The notes below the pieces were generated by a model, which was given only the letters and a program-made list of their open reading frames with translations, had not been told where the DNA came from and did no database searches. Shown piece by piece: positions 1 to 10,057 of a stretch of DNA of 64,000 nucleotides (positions within the stretch are counted from its first letter, which is position 1; the number at the start of each line of letters is the position of its first letter). This DNA comes from Collybiopsis luxurians FD-317 M1 (Eukaryota > Basidiomycota > Agaricomycetes > Agaricales > Omphalotaceae). The stretch spans positions 186,001 to 250,000 of the forward strand of contig KN834819.1 of the NCBI GenBank assembly GCA_000827265.1, read 5' to 3'. A program made the translations under genes and the position numbers.

Positions 1-3000
1 GAAAAGCCAATGCGACATCGAGTATTTGAGCAACGAGTCGACTGCTATCCTCTAGTCGTTGCTCGTAGTCGCTTTGCGACGACCTGCCTAACTTGAGATC
101 CTCGCGTAATAGCTTCTCGGTGTGGCTCGCTTCCCGCAGCTCGTGCTCAACTCGCTGAAGCTCCTCCTTCATACCTATCGAATCTGCGTTTGCAAGATCA
201 AGCTGATAATGTGCGTCCCGAAGCTGACGCTCCACATTCTCCTTCTGGACCTTCAACTCGAAAAATTGTCGCTCCAATATCGCACGATCTCCGTCTGCTT
301 CTGCGATATGGTCTCGCATGATCCGTTCATGCTCCGAAACCTGAGCCTTGAGAAGCCTCTCCTTATCCTCCGTAGCCTCCCTCAACGCACGTTTGACATC
401 CTCGCTCTCCTTCCTCGCTTTACGAATCTGCTCCTCCAGATTATCTCCCTTCGCCCGCGACTCCTCCAGCCTCTGCAAGTTAGCTTCCTGCTCATCCAGC
501 AACACTTTCATCTTATTAGCGTTCCGTTCCTCCAAAGCCTTGACATCCGCAAACTCGGCGCGAACCTGGACCAATTCCGAGCGCAGAGCCTCGGAAGCTC
601 GCGTCTGCTCAGTGGCGTCAGCTAGAGCCTTCTCGAGTTCCGCACGTTGATGATCAATATCCGTAGTTCGGTCCTGGAGTCGGTCTTCTAATATTCGTCG
701 AGCCGTAGACTCACTCTCGAGTTGCGCCCTGACTTGATGAAGTTCTCGCTCCAGCCGATCCGCTCGGTCGCGCTCGGTGGCAGATTCTGCAGTAATATCA
801 TTGACATCTTCCTGTAAACGGTGTAACTGCCCCTCGAACCCGGAACGTTCTTCCTGAAATAGAGCCTCCTGTCGAAGTTTGGCATCTTGAACGTTTCGAA
901 GCTGATCCAATACTTCTTGATACATCTGTTCATCAGCCTCATAAGCTGCGCCATTCAAATCAAAGATAAGTTTCTATTGATGTAACGAAGGTCGGGAGCA
1001 GACTCACATCGACGCCGAGAATGAGAAAGACGAGAAGCAGATAGCACTGTACGCCGATAAGGATATAATAAGATCAGGAACTCGACGACATAGAAAGGGA
1101 ACTAACGTGAACGTTCTGCGATTCGGTCGAATCCGGATTCTAATCCATCCATCTTAAGTACCAGTTTCTCCAGCAACATTCTACATTCCCGGACAGCGCT
1201 CAGAGCTGCGGTATCATTGCTAGTACGGGAAAGATCCTCCAGATCATCTAGAACATGCAATAGACCTTTAAAATTGCGTTAGGGCGCGCAATCCGGAATG
1301 ATGAAAACAGCGGCCCACCATCTACATCCGCTCTCTCTAGAGAGTATGCAGGCTCCGAGTCATCACCCATCGATGAAGAGAAGCTTATCGTTGGAACAGG
1401 GTCGACATCCAGCATTCGAGTTTCAAATGGTAGCTGTCCATGAACCTCACTGCGGTAAACTTGCCGTCGCTTTCGCTCACTCGATCTGTACGAACATCAA
1501 TACAATCCGAATACGTAAAAACGAGCTCCCGCTCACGAAAGTTTTGCCATTACATCTAAAATGTTCTGGGCCCTGTGGTAGAAGAATCTTTCTGTACAGA
1601 CTAATTAGCCGGGAACATTCGTCAGCGCATCATACGTACCAAATTCCTTCCTGCGGACAATCTCGATAACGGTGGCGCCGTACGCATACAACATGTTATG
1701 CAAACGCTGAATATGGGAGAAACTGTTTTTTCCACGAAAGCTAGCTTGGAGAGCAGCCAGCGCAGGCGGAATTTGAACAATGTCGTTATTAAAAACGCTG
1801 ATATGCCGTAGAACACTCATGGCCTGTCTAGTAAAAGCATTCTTGACTTCGACCATAAGTCGATACTCTTCTCGCAGATTGATGTCGAGTTGTTTGAGTT
1901 CTGATATGAATGTGAGTTTGAATGAAGAAGACGGGGCATAGCTCGTTGCTGACCTTGGAGAAGTACGTCCGAGTCAGGATTCGGGTCTAATAAATTGTTA
2001 GGGCAAAGTTGAATGGGACAAAGGAGACTGTACAACTTTCGAGTGAATTTGCGGCGGCAGTTACTCGATCAAAGATGTCCTGGGAACGGTGAAGAATTCT
2101 ATCTGTTTCATCTAGCGACCTGATCTATGTTAGAACCAAAAGATATAGATCGACAAAGGATAATTACTGGGTCGCAGAAACAGTGGCTCGGACACCATCA
2201 GTTCCTTCTTTTAATCTCGCCACAGCCTGTTCCATCTCAGTGAACCGAACTTGAAGATCATCTAAAACCCGTTCAGGCATACCCTAATCACGAGAAAAGC
2301 GTTACACACCATGAGTTCTTGCACATGTCTCCGCGACCTGCTTCATCTTTACATTTGAAACGTAATCACCCAATGTACGCGATTTCTCGCCGGATTCGAT
2401 GGCCTTCCGCACCCCAGGGCTCATAAAGTCAGTGTGAATGCTGACACGACTGATGATTTCCAAGTCTGCCTCGAGACCGGCAAGCAGCGACGCCTGCCGA
2501 GCAAGTTCCTTCCTGGACCCCGAGGCAATACCCTCGAATGTATCCAAAATAGCAAGAACATTCATATCAAGACTCCGTGAAGCTATTCGGGTCGCTTCAA
2601 ACTGGAACTGCAGAGAAACAGCTAGATGATTGATTTGTTCGTGATGAGCATGCGCGGTACGTAAATATGAAGCTGCGAGTTGGGACGGTCGGAAAGGTGG
2701 AGTAGCAGCGATACTTTCTATACACATGTTACCGCAAGTAAGAACTGGATATTGCAAAGAGACGTACCTTCTATTGGAGGTTGGTACGAAGGTTCAACAA
2801 GAAGGTTGCGCAAGACTTGGTCAAGGTCATAGTCCAGATAATGCTTGTTGAATACGAAAATTGACTGCGACGGAGTGAGATACGGAATAATTTGAATAGG
2901 GTTTAATGGCGCACCTGGTCCTGAGACCCAGCCAATTCGCGAACATTGTGGCTGGTCAAACGCCTGCCGTCGGTCAGATAAGCAAGAACAGCTTCCGCTT

Positions 3001-3219
3001 CAACACCAATCTCTTGTTGCAGGAAGGCTTCTAGGTTACCAGTGCTACGACATGGTATAAGATTCAGGAGAACCGGGGAAGCCGAGCGCAATTTACCGCT
3101 CAATATCGCGCAGTGAGGCGCTGCTCTGTGCCACACTAAGTTAGACCAGATGATGGTAACAGAACACGATACATTACCTGGAATACTTGACCGTCTTCAG
3201 CACGGCATATTTGTAGCAT
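1..3219 (-). CDS. ATG11: Autophagy-related protein 11 (ATG11), 3' end outside window
   Basis: ATG11 is a coiled-coil scaffold that organises the pre-autophagosomal site and links cargo receptors to the Atg1 kinase in selective autophagy. The start codon at 3219 opens MLQICRAEDGQVFQ, followed across short introns by a ubiquitin-like N-terminal region ending near LDYDLDQVLRNLL (around 2800-2850). The APG17-like middle part at 2302-2757 contains ASLLAGLEADLEIISRV and RTLGDYVSNVKMKQVAETCA, which are strongly conserved in basidiomycete ATG11. From about 960 to 1 the frame is open and reads as heptad-rich coiled coil (runs such as AELEKALADATEQ). The C-terminal domain lies beyond the window. Exon 1 probably ends at a gtatcg donor near 3172, because only that choice keeps exon 2 in frame. 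The family is seen directly; exact intron borders inside 960-2300 are not resolved. Confidence 0.93.
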
Positions 3220-4386
3220 GAGGAAATGAAGGTTCAAGTCCTTCGGTTAATGTAAGTTAGTGGTCGTAGTAAACTGTAAAGGAACGATGATGTCCGCTAC
3301 ATTGGGCGCTAACATTAACGCACGTGATACGAGCGCTTGTTGAGGCGAATTGCCCCAGAGGCTGATATAGATGATAGAGTGCTGCTAAGCACGCTAGAAA
3401 TGGACGTCCCAGTCCTCGTATCAGCTTGCTGAGTTGCTCCACCAACTCAGACCCGGAGACTGAAGCACCAAGCTAATCAAACCATGTCTTAAGCTTCGCC
3501 GGAAAATCATCCAATGCCTCTGGCTAGCAATGTACGCCAACACCTTGCTCCTAAGTCCACCGAGACCAAATTCACCCTTGAATCTCCCTACTAGGCTTTT
3601 CACGGTTACCGTCGAACTTAGGGTAAGTACCCCGAACATCAATCTTCTTCTTGTTTTCCTGTAACACGAAGTTGGCACGAAGAGTTAATGGAAAGACATC
3701 AAACTTGTGGTAGAAAACCTCGTATTGTGCCTTATTTTGACAAGTGTAAAGGCGGCACGTATATATCCAGGATCTTCCATTTTAATACTTCCATATGATA
3801 GGAAGAGGAGATTTTGGCAAGACTTTGGTCATCAGCGGGATTGATGAGTCGTAGCTTTATTGGGATTGCTCAGAATGTCTGTCGTACTAAATCACAGACT
3901 AATAATTGAAAGGAATATCATAACCATAAAACCTAGTTGATAGGCTATCGGCACGAATACCACTTGAAGGCGACAGAGAAGCATTCACAGCTTAAAAGAT
4001 TGGTCATAGTGGAACACTCCTCGGCTAACTTAGGGGTAAGAAAGGTGGAGTTTCAAAGAGCCAGAAAGGACCCCAGTCAAAGAACATGAAGTACAAGGAC
4101 ATTGCACGTACACTAGAATCGGAAATGTAAATTTTGACTTCCAGTGTGAAGAACTGTTTGGAACTTTGGGAAAACGAACGTGAGATTTAGACGAATACTA
4201 AGCAACAAATCTGGACTTATCAGGCCAGCGTTGGGGATGACATAGAGTCTGCAGGATGAGGCCGATGACTTTGAACGAAGATCGCGTTCGCCATCAAACG
4301 CGTACAGAAGAAGATCACTTGACAGTCACGTTCTGCGCTTGGGCATTTTTTAAATTTTAGCGCTCACATTCCGCCAATGGACCTTC
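3220..4386. other. Intergenic, ATG11 upstream region
   Basis: Only short antisense-type frames without domain signatures occur here. This should contain the ATG11 promoter (reading left). I see no gene or repeat to support. Confidence 0.5.
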
Positions 4387-5260
4387 ATGTCATCACTGCC
4401 CCGATGCGAGCCCACTTCCAGTAGGCCCAGCCATGACTCCAGTGCAAGATCAGCATCTCAAACGAGCTCGATGGACACCTTGTTCTTCGAGCTTGAAGGT
4501 CATACCTGGCATTTCCCCGCAGAACGGCTCGCAAAGGCGCTCTCAGCAAAGACGAAGAAGAGATCAGCTTCACCTTTCACAGAACACACCGACTCTCACG
4601 ACATTTCCATTGACAATCTCAGTGCCAAGATCGAAAAGCGCAAAATCACTTTGTCAATCAAAAGCTTTCTCAGTGCCTTCACCATCTCGAAGGGGCGGAT
4701 AGAAGAGAACACTATTCTGGTCTGGTTGACTTTCTTAATGGAGGTCTTACATCGTGTATTGTTGGATTAGGACAGAAAGCTAATGATGCAATCCATGGAG
4801 GACTCAAATCCCATGTCTGAGATAAGCAAATGAACGACGGGGAAAGCGCTTATCTACTCAAACCCGACATTGTGGGAGTGCTTGGGAAAGAAGCACCAGA
4901 AACTCTCTTTAGGAGTCCCCCATACCAAGAGGAGAATGAGGTGGTTATTCCTGTTCAAATCAAGAACGATTGGCAAACATTGGTCCTTCAAGCAGGAATT
5001 TATGCTCATTGTATGTTCAGTGCCAGCCCGCTCCGACAGCTCGTGTTGATTTTTGGCTCCGATCATGTACAGCACTACCTGCGGTTTCTGGTCTACCACC
5101 GAGGGGCTCTTACAGCTTCAAATCCATTGAATCTCAATCTTTCAGAAGGTCAAAGGACTTTATCCTTGTGCTTTTCTCTGTCCTCACTTGGAAAACCCGC
5201 GGAGATGCTGGATTCCCAACATAGTGCAACGAAGCCCAGATTGCCCTGATGCCGCCGTAA
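4387..5260 (+). pseudogene. FunK1-type fungal protein kinase, N-terminal relic
   Basis: Fragments in successive frames follow the order of the N-terminal half of agaricomycete FunK1 protein kinases: MDTLFFELEGHTWHFPAERL, then ISIDNLSAKIEKRKITLSIK, then KPDIVGVLGKEAPETLFRSP, then VVIPVQIKNDWQTL, FLVYHRGALTASNPLNLN, and finally ILVLFSVLTWKTRGDAGFPT. The reading frame is broken at least four times: a frame change near 4715-4730, TGA at 4818-4820, a one-base loss near 5148, and TAG at 5222-5224 directly after GFPT, where the family usually has another residue. No kinase catalytic domain follows. The gene is therefore a decayed 5' fragment. Identification rests on remembered family motifs; the frame breaks are visible directly. 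Confidence 0.8.
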
Positions 5261-6075
5261 ACATAGTTTGTATTCTTCACCATAGCTTCCATGTCCGCGG
5301 TCGTGCTCTGTGCTATCGCGGACCGTGCTGCAAGCAAATATCTCATGTGATGAATATAGACTCAGTGCCACACAAACTACTGTACATCGGTGCATATAGA
5401 TATTAAAATCTGTTATCCTTATTTAGAACTTGAACAGACTCCCTAGACTCTTTGCGCGTCCTCTCATGATGATAGATCATGATCGCCATCGCAGCCGTGT
5501 TAACCTCTTTCATTCTAACTGCGCAACCCTATTGCTTCACTACGATGACCTCTTCCCGTAATCTTACTCCTCTGCTGCGAATCGTTCTGGTTCTGAATCA
5601 TCGACGAACGTCGCAGTCCCTTGATCTGTATATCTAGTGCAAAATCTTCGGTAGGTTTTCGGAACCGGATTCACCTTTTGCATCTCCATAATAGGATTTT
5701 CCTGATCACCACCGACTAGTATAGTCCCAAAGACTTGTATCTTCTTCTTTTATACCAATGAGCCCTATATTCACGAACAACTTATTCTTAGTGAACTGCA
5801 AGATAGCTGGCCGGGCTAATTAGCTTGAAAGCCATGAAAACAGCTCCAAGTTGACTGAATATGCTACATATAATAGGCGTCATTGAACTCATCGCAGATT
5901 CGCAGAGTCATTCGGCAGTCAGTGGAGACCAGCCTAGGCAAGCAGCTACAATGACAACGCCGCGACATGGTCCGGTCAGCCCATACTAGGTATATTTTGT
6001 TGAGCAGGTAAGCAGGAAAGAAACAGAGGTTGTAATTCGAGTCGTACAAAACAATTCCAAGAAGCATGTCACAAA
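5261..6075. other. Intergenic between FunK1 relic and lipoxygenase
   Basis: No coding frame with a recognisable domain. It separates the FunK1 relic from the 3' end of the lipoxygenase and probably holds the terminator of the latter. Confidence 0.5.
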
Positions 6076-8219
6076 TCAGATAAGGATTGATATTGCTATT
6101 CTATAAGGATCCAAAACGAGATAGGGCGTTTGCTGATCATCGAGCTCCTCGCTATACTGCAAAACAGTCTGGGCAAAGACCTGGAGATCATTCTTGAACG
6201 CTTCGGCTGCTTCACGAATGACTCGTGGAGTGGAACTCGAATTGATAGTCGTAGAAGCATAGTGGAGGATCGTACTATCCTCAGCCACCTCCATTGATAA
6301 TAGATATGGAACTTGCGCCATAAGCAGCCAGTCTCGTGATCGATGGCTTGGAAGTGCATCCAAGATATCTTTCTCCCCATATCCCTCAAGTTCAGCCAAA
6401 GACTGAGGAAGTGGACGGAACAGCGCAGAAGGCTTGTTTGGTACAAATGTCTGATAATATTGCTGTAGATAATTGACAGCAGTGTGTTGTGGAGAGGCAA
6501 TGTGAATGCACATAGTGACAAAGTCGATTAACTCGTCAAGAGTCCTAATAGAAGGAAAGTTACTCAGCTGTCCTCCATCGATAGAGCGGACCTGATTGCA
6601 AAAAGAGGCAATGGACAGGTCAGCTGCTACTTGAGCATCGCTTCCAGTGTATGTTTTGGTAAGAACCGTTCCGACGAACTCGCGCAGAATCTTCCACATG
6701 CGCGCAATATTGCGGGCATAACCGTAGTTGTGGTATTTGACATCATTCAATTTCTCGACCGGAAAGCCACGTCTGCGTAGATCGTTGGGCACGTATGAGC
6801 CCACCCAGTCAAAGCGCTGATAAGCGTCCTTGATAAAAGCATATGTTTCTGCATCCTTAAAGCCGGTCATCCCATTGATGATTTTCGGCACAAGAGTGCT
6901 GCGAGCTGCCTCATTCAGGGAAAGTGTAGTCTTCCAATGGGGCTCGAGGAGTTTGAGCACTATGTGGGACGAAGGAAGGGTACGACGGGCTGCTACTATA
7001 AGTACCTCTTCAACTAAATGGGTATAGACAAGGTGGACAACAAGTTCGTGCCGGAACCAATCAGATACCTGAGCACATATCGCCAGGGCCAGTCTCGTGC
7101 TTCATCACCAGGAGTTTCTGGCGTGGTACGCCGATTGAAAATGACAACAGATTTCTCCATGCTGCCTTTGTAGTCCAAGACTATGGCGAGGGGATGCAAT
7201 TTTCCTTGAGAATTGAGATGGAAAAGCGTAATGGAGGAACAACCATAGCGACCATCGGAGCTGATTTCGGCGCTCGGAAGGAGACCTACAATGGAGCGGA
7301 AGTCACTGTGATCCTGTATAAACAGGTTTTCGGGTTCCGAATTGAATAGTTTCACTATGTCTCCTCGGCCCTGAAATCGTGCGGCCTTCCCAAAGTCCTC
7401 GATCCACCGAGAGGGTGCAAGAGCGATAGTAGTGGGGTTAGTCCCAGTGAACTGCTGCTGACCGAACACAGCATCCGAATACCAGTCATCACGATGACCG
7501 ATATTTTTGCTGAAATACATGCCCAAAGTTAACTGAGAAATGGGCCCATTGTGAGTTTCTGACCGTACTTTGCTATGAAGTATATGATTACGCTCGACGA
7601 GATCCCTCATGGTCTCGACTATTGACGAGTCAACCAGTCTCGAGAGATCCGGCAAATTGAATGTGGCCAAAGTAGTCTGGAGAAGGGATTTGAAGTCAAA
7701 AATATCCAGAATATCGGTCCTGTATTGTTTTGGGATACTTTTCAGGTAGGGAGGGTACTGCTCTGAGTATGCAAACTGAAATGTACCACCAGGCAGCTCT
7801 TGTGCAGCTAAAACTTCCCCATACGGGGGAGGGAAGTCTGGATGCGCGGCAGATCGCGACAGCTGAAGCTGCACATCATATTCTCGGTCCCTTGTCAGGG
7901 TTACAGGCAGCAATGACTCTCGTTTCAGAGACCGCTCTCCGTGATCTCTCTCCTTTTCAGCTTCAGCTGCCAGCACCTCTCGCACCCTGGCTTCCTCTTC
8001 CAGACCCTTCTTCAAGTCTACCCGCTCACTTTCCGGTTGGAATATCTTTTTATGTTCATCTTGGAAATTCTTGAGGTCCCGTTTCATTGAAGCATTCGGG
8101 ACCCTGCTCATCTCCTCCAGAATTTTCGCCATCTCTTGCCTGTCTGCTCTCGCCCCATGAGCAGACCCGGCAGCTGTCTCTTCAAGATTTTTACCTTCCT
8201 CTTGAATCTCATTCGCAGT
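6076..8219 (-). pseudogene. Lipoxygenase, frameshifted before the iron-binding motif
   Basis: Lipoxygenases oxygenate polyunsaturated fatty acids with a non-haem metal. The long frame 8219-7014 contains the substrate-channel region with SDAVFGQQQFTGTNPTTIAL, HPLAIVLD and DWPWRY. A second frame, about 7075-6076, continues with QVSDWFRHELVVHLVYTH (two metal histidines in HLVYTH), then HTAVNYLQQYY (third His and the Asn), and ends SILI with the C-terminal Ile ligand. Between WRY and QVSD only five bases remain where the family has about five residues, so the frame is lost near 7075 and the first frame stops at 7014. No intron with usable borders restores it without removing DWPWRY. Either a ~10 nt deletion has inactivated the gene or the assembly has an error. 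The body is otherwise intronless, about 710 codons. See the 8293-8466 entry for its 5' end. Confidence 0.85.
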
Positions 8220-8292
8220 CTGAATGTCGGTAGGAATAAGGCGAGAACATCAGTGATTAAAGAATACCCCAAGAAGGAGTTTGAAAACTCAC

Positions 8293-8466
8293 GCTTGCAG
8301 GATCTCCCGGGACATTTGCAATGCATGAGAGCCCTTCACAGAATTTGTTGGAAGCATTCGGGTCGCAAGGCAGAGTCTCTGGAGTACATTGGCACTCCAC
8401 GAGAAGAGAGGCCGAGGTCAAAGAGACTACAGAGGCGAAGGTAAGGATTTTCGTAAAGAAATGCAT
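8293..8466 (-). CDS. Exon 1 of knottin-like secreted peptide, spliced towards the lipoxygenase
   Basis: A start at 8466 opens MHFFTKILTFASVVSLTSAS, a signal peptide nearly identical to that of the 43.5 kb copy, followed by the first half-knot (QC, PC, one C in place of the usual CC, SC). It ends after 58 codons, the same 174 nt as the 43.5 kb copy, at a clean gtgagt donor. The usual exon 2 (PTPGVC) is missing. Instead the next acceptor (attcag, 8220-8221) lies 73 nt on and joins in phase 0 to TANEIQEEGKNLEE, the N-terminal extension of the lipoxygenase. The sequence therefore predicts a signal peptide plus half-knot fused to a lipoxygenase. One of the paired cysteines is Phe and an extra Cys replaces Arg before QC, so the knot is probably not functional. 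Confidence 0.65.
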
Positions 8467-8507
8467 TAGGCGGTGGTGCTGCGGATAGCAACTGAGAGTT
8501 GGGTCCG

Positions 8508-8515
8508 CTTTTATA
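8508..8515 (-). promoter_or_regulatory. TATA box of the 8.3 kb peptide/lipoxygenase unit
   Basis: TATAAAAG on the minus strand, 42 nt before the ATG at 8466, inside a CTATAAAAGCGG block that is conserved in front of other members of the peptide family. Confidence 0.6.
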
Positions 8516-9530
8516 GGGGCAAATACAAGACAGACATTAATGGTATTCCGAGCGTTCAAGGTTCCGTCATTGTAAAAAACTATTGATGTTTTCAATCAAA
8601 CTCGAGGCGAATGCGGAGCAATCAAATAGAGCTGTTAACTCCGAATATCAAGAAAATTCTTTGAACTGACGCCAATAAACTACTCGGAGAAAAAGTTTGC
8701 ATTTGTTGTGATATTTCAAAATGATCGATATGACTGTGGTTCGGAACAAGTGTTGCTTAGTCTTCATTCTTCAGGTGGAGGACAGTGTGATGAGCCTAGC
8801 AGTTCGATATGGTCTTCATTTTAAACTAAAGGGCTATTTGAAGTTAATCAAAAGGTTCAGGAATCAGTACGAGCAGTCCGAACTAGGGAAATCATCATTA
8901 GACCCGCGAGTACATGCAATCCCTCGCAGGAATATGGGGAAGCTTCATTGGAAGCCTGTCATGGAAAGTTGAAAGGTTACAAGCAATGGCAATCTAAGAG
9001 AGGTGAAGCCGATATGACATTCCAGGAATTGTGGCGAGGAATCCGGTATCATCACACATCATGCCACAGTGCTTGAGTTCAACAGTTTATAGGATAGCTT
9101 TCCTATGTATGATACAAGTGGATGAATAGTGTCATTGGCGGAGGGAAGCCGATTAAGCATTGTGCAACATCTGAATACTTAGTGCTATTGACCACCAGTG
9201 ACTCATTAAGCATAGGTTATACGAGCGGTCCACAATTGCACCAACGTTCTACGGGCTAATATTCACCTGAATTTCTAGCAGCTGCGAATAGGCCTTTTCA
9301 TCTTGACACCAGGCTTCTAGTGAGAAACAAAGGAGAATTTTGGTTACCAGTATCCATGACAAGTAGAACGAGTATGGAGGACAATCTTGTAGCTCTTGCA
9401 TTATTAAAGTTTCTAATTCGGAGACTGCGGCCTCCACGCAAAGTGAGTCTGCTGAATCCATCCATGAATCGAAGGTACCCATCTCGTCTGATCAGTACTT
9501 CAGTAAGAGCTCAGGCCGTCTTGTTTTTGG

Positions 9531-10057
9531 CCTAACATGTGCCGAGTCGATACGATCCTCTTCCGACAGAATATTTTGATACTTGCCTTTCATGGTGCTC
9601 GAGTACATTCTGCTCGCTAATGCGAAAGACAGCAAGCGAACAACCTACCGGACATTCCACGAGAAGTAACTATACATGTTCGTATCCATTTGAGGGTGGA
9701 CAATGATGCAGGAAGGGGCTGGACTCGTGGTGAACTTCTGAGATGATGGTGATTCCAAAGGTAGGATCAATGGATTTTTTTGATCCGTGGTACATAAGCC
9801 AGCCGAAGCCGCGGGGATGAGTCACCCGCGGTGTCCCGAAATCTGTAGTGGACGGACTTGTGGGACACTTGCAGTGATCGTAGCAGATGTTCGGTATTGT
9901 TATGTTGCAGGCGAATAATAATCCTCGACCCTACGTAATCTGTAAGACACCGGCAGCAAGTTACGATTCAAACAGCCTCAGGTGAGTGTACACATCCATA
10001 CTGATCATACACCATTCCGCCCCGAGTTACAAAGTCCTTCATCGAAACGACCCTTTC
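9531..10057. other. Intergenic with GC palindrome around a TGAGTCA site
   Basis: This is the downstream region of the DHTKD1-type gene. At 9809-9831 the arms CCGCGG and CCGCGG enclose ATGAGTCA, the reverse complement of the Gcn4/AP-1 consensus TGACTCA. No coding sequence is supported. Confidence 0.4.

Larger units (their letters stand above)
8258..9530 (-). repeat. Left arm of ~1.2 kb inverted duplication (partner 42475-43700)
   Basis: Read on the minus strand, this segment matches 42475-43700 in order. Shared blocks include atctcgtctgat at the outer end, TSMEDNL..ALALL in translation, caattcctggaatgtcat in the middle, and the promoter and exon 1 of the peptide gene at the inner end. Similarity is high but interrupted by indels, for example around 9190-9250. 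The stretch outside the peptide exon has no supported gene. Confidence 0.8.

Noticed and set aside
122..625. 167-codon plus-strand ORF
   Set aside because: Antisense shadow of the ATG11 coiled-coil region, rich in Leu/Ser/Arg as expected from reversed Glu/Gln/Leu codons.
7077..7116. 40 nt intron (gtgatg..ctcag) to remove the lipoxygenase frameshift
   Set aside because: It deletes the conserved DWPWRY motif, is shorter than other introns here, and its phase leads straight to a stop.
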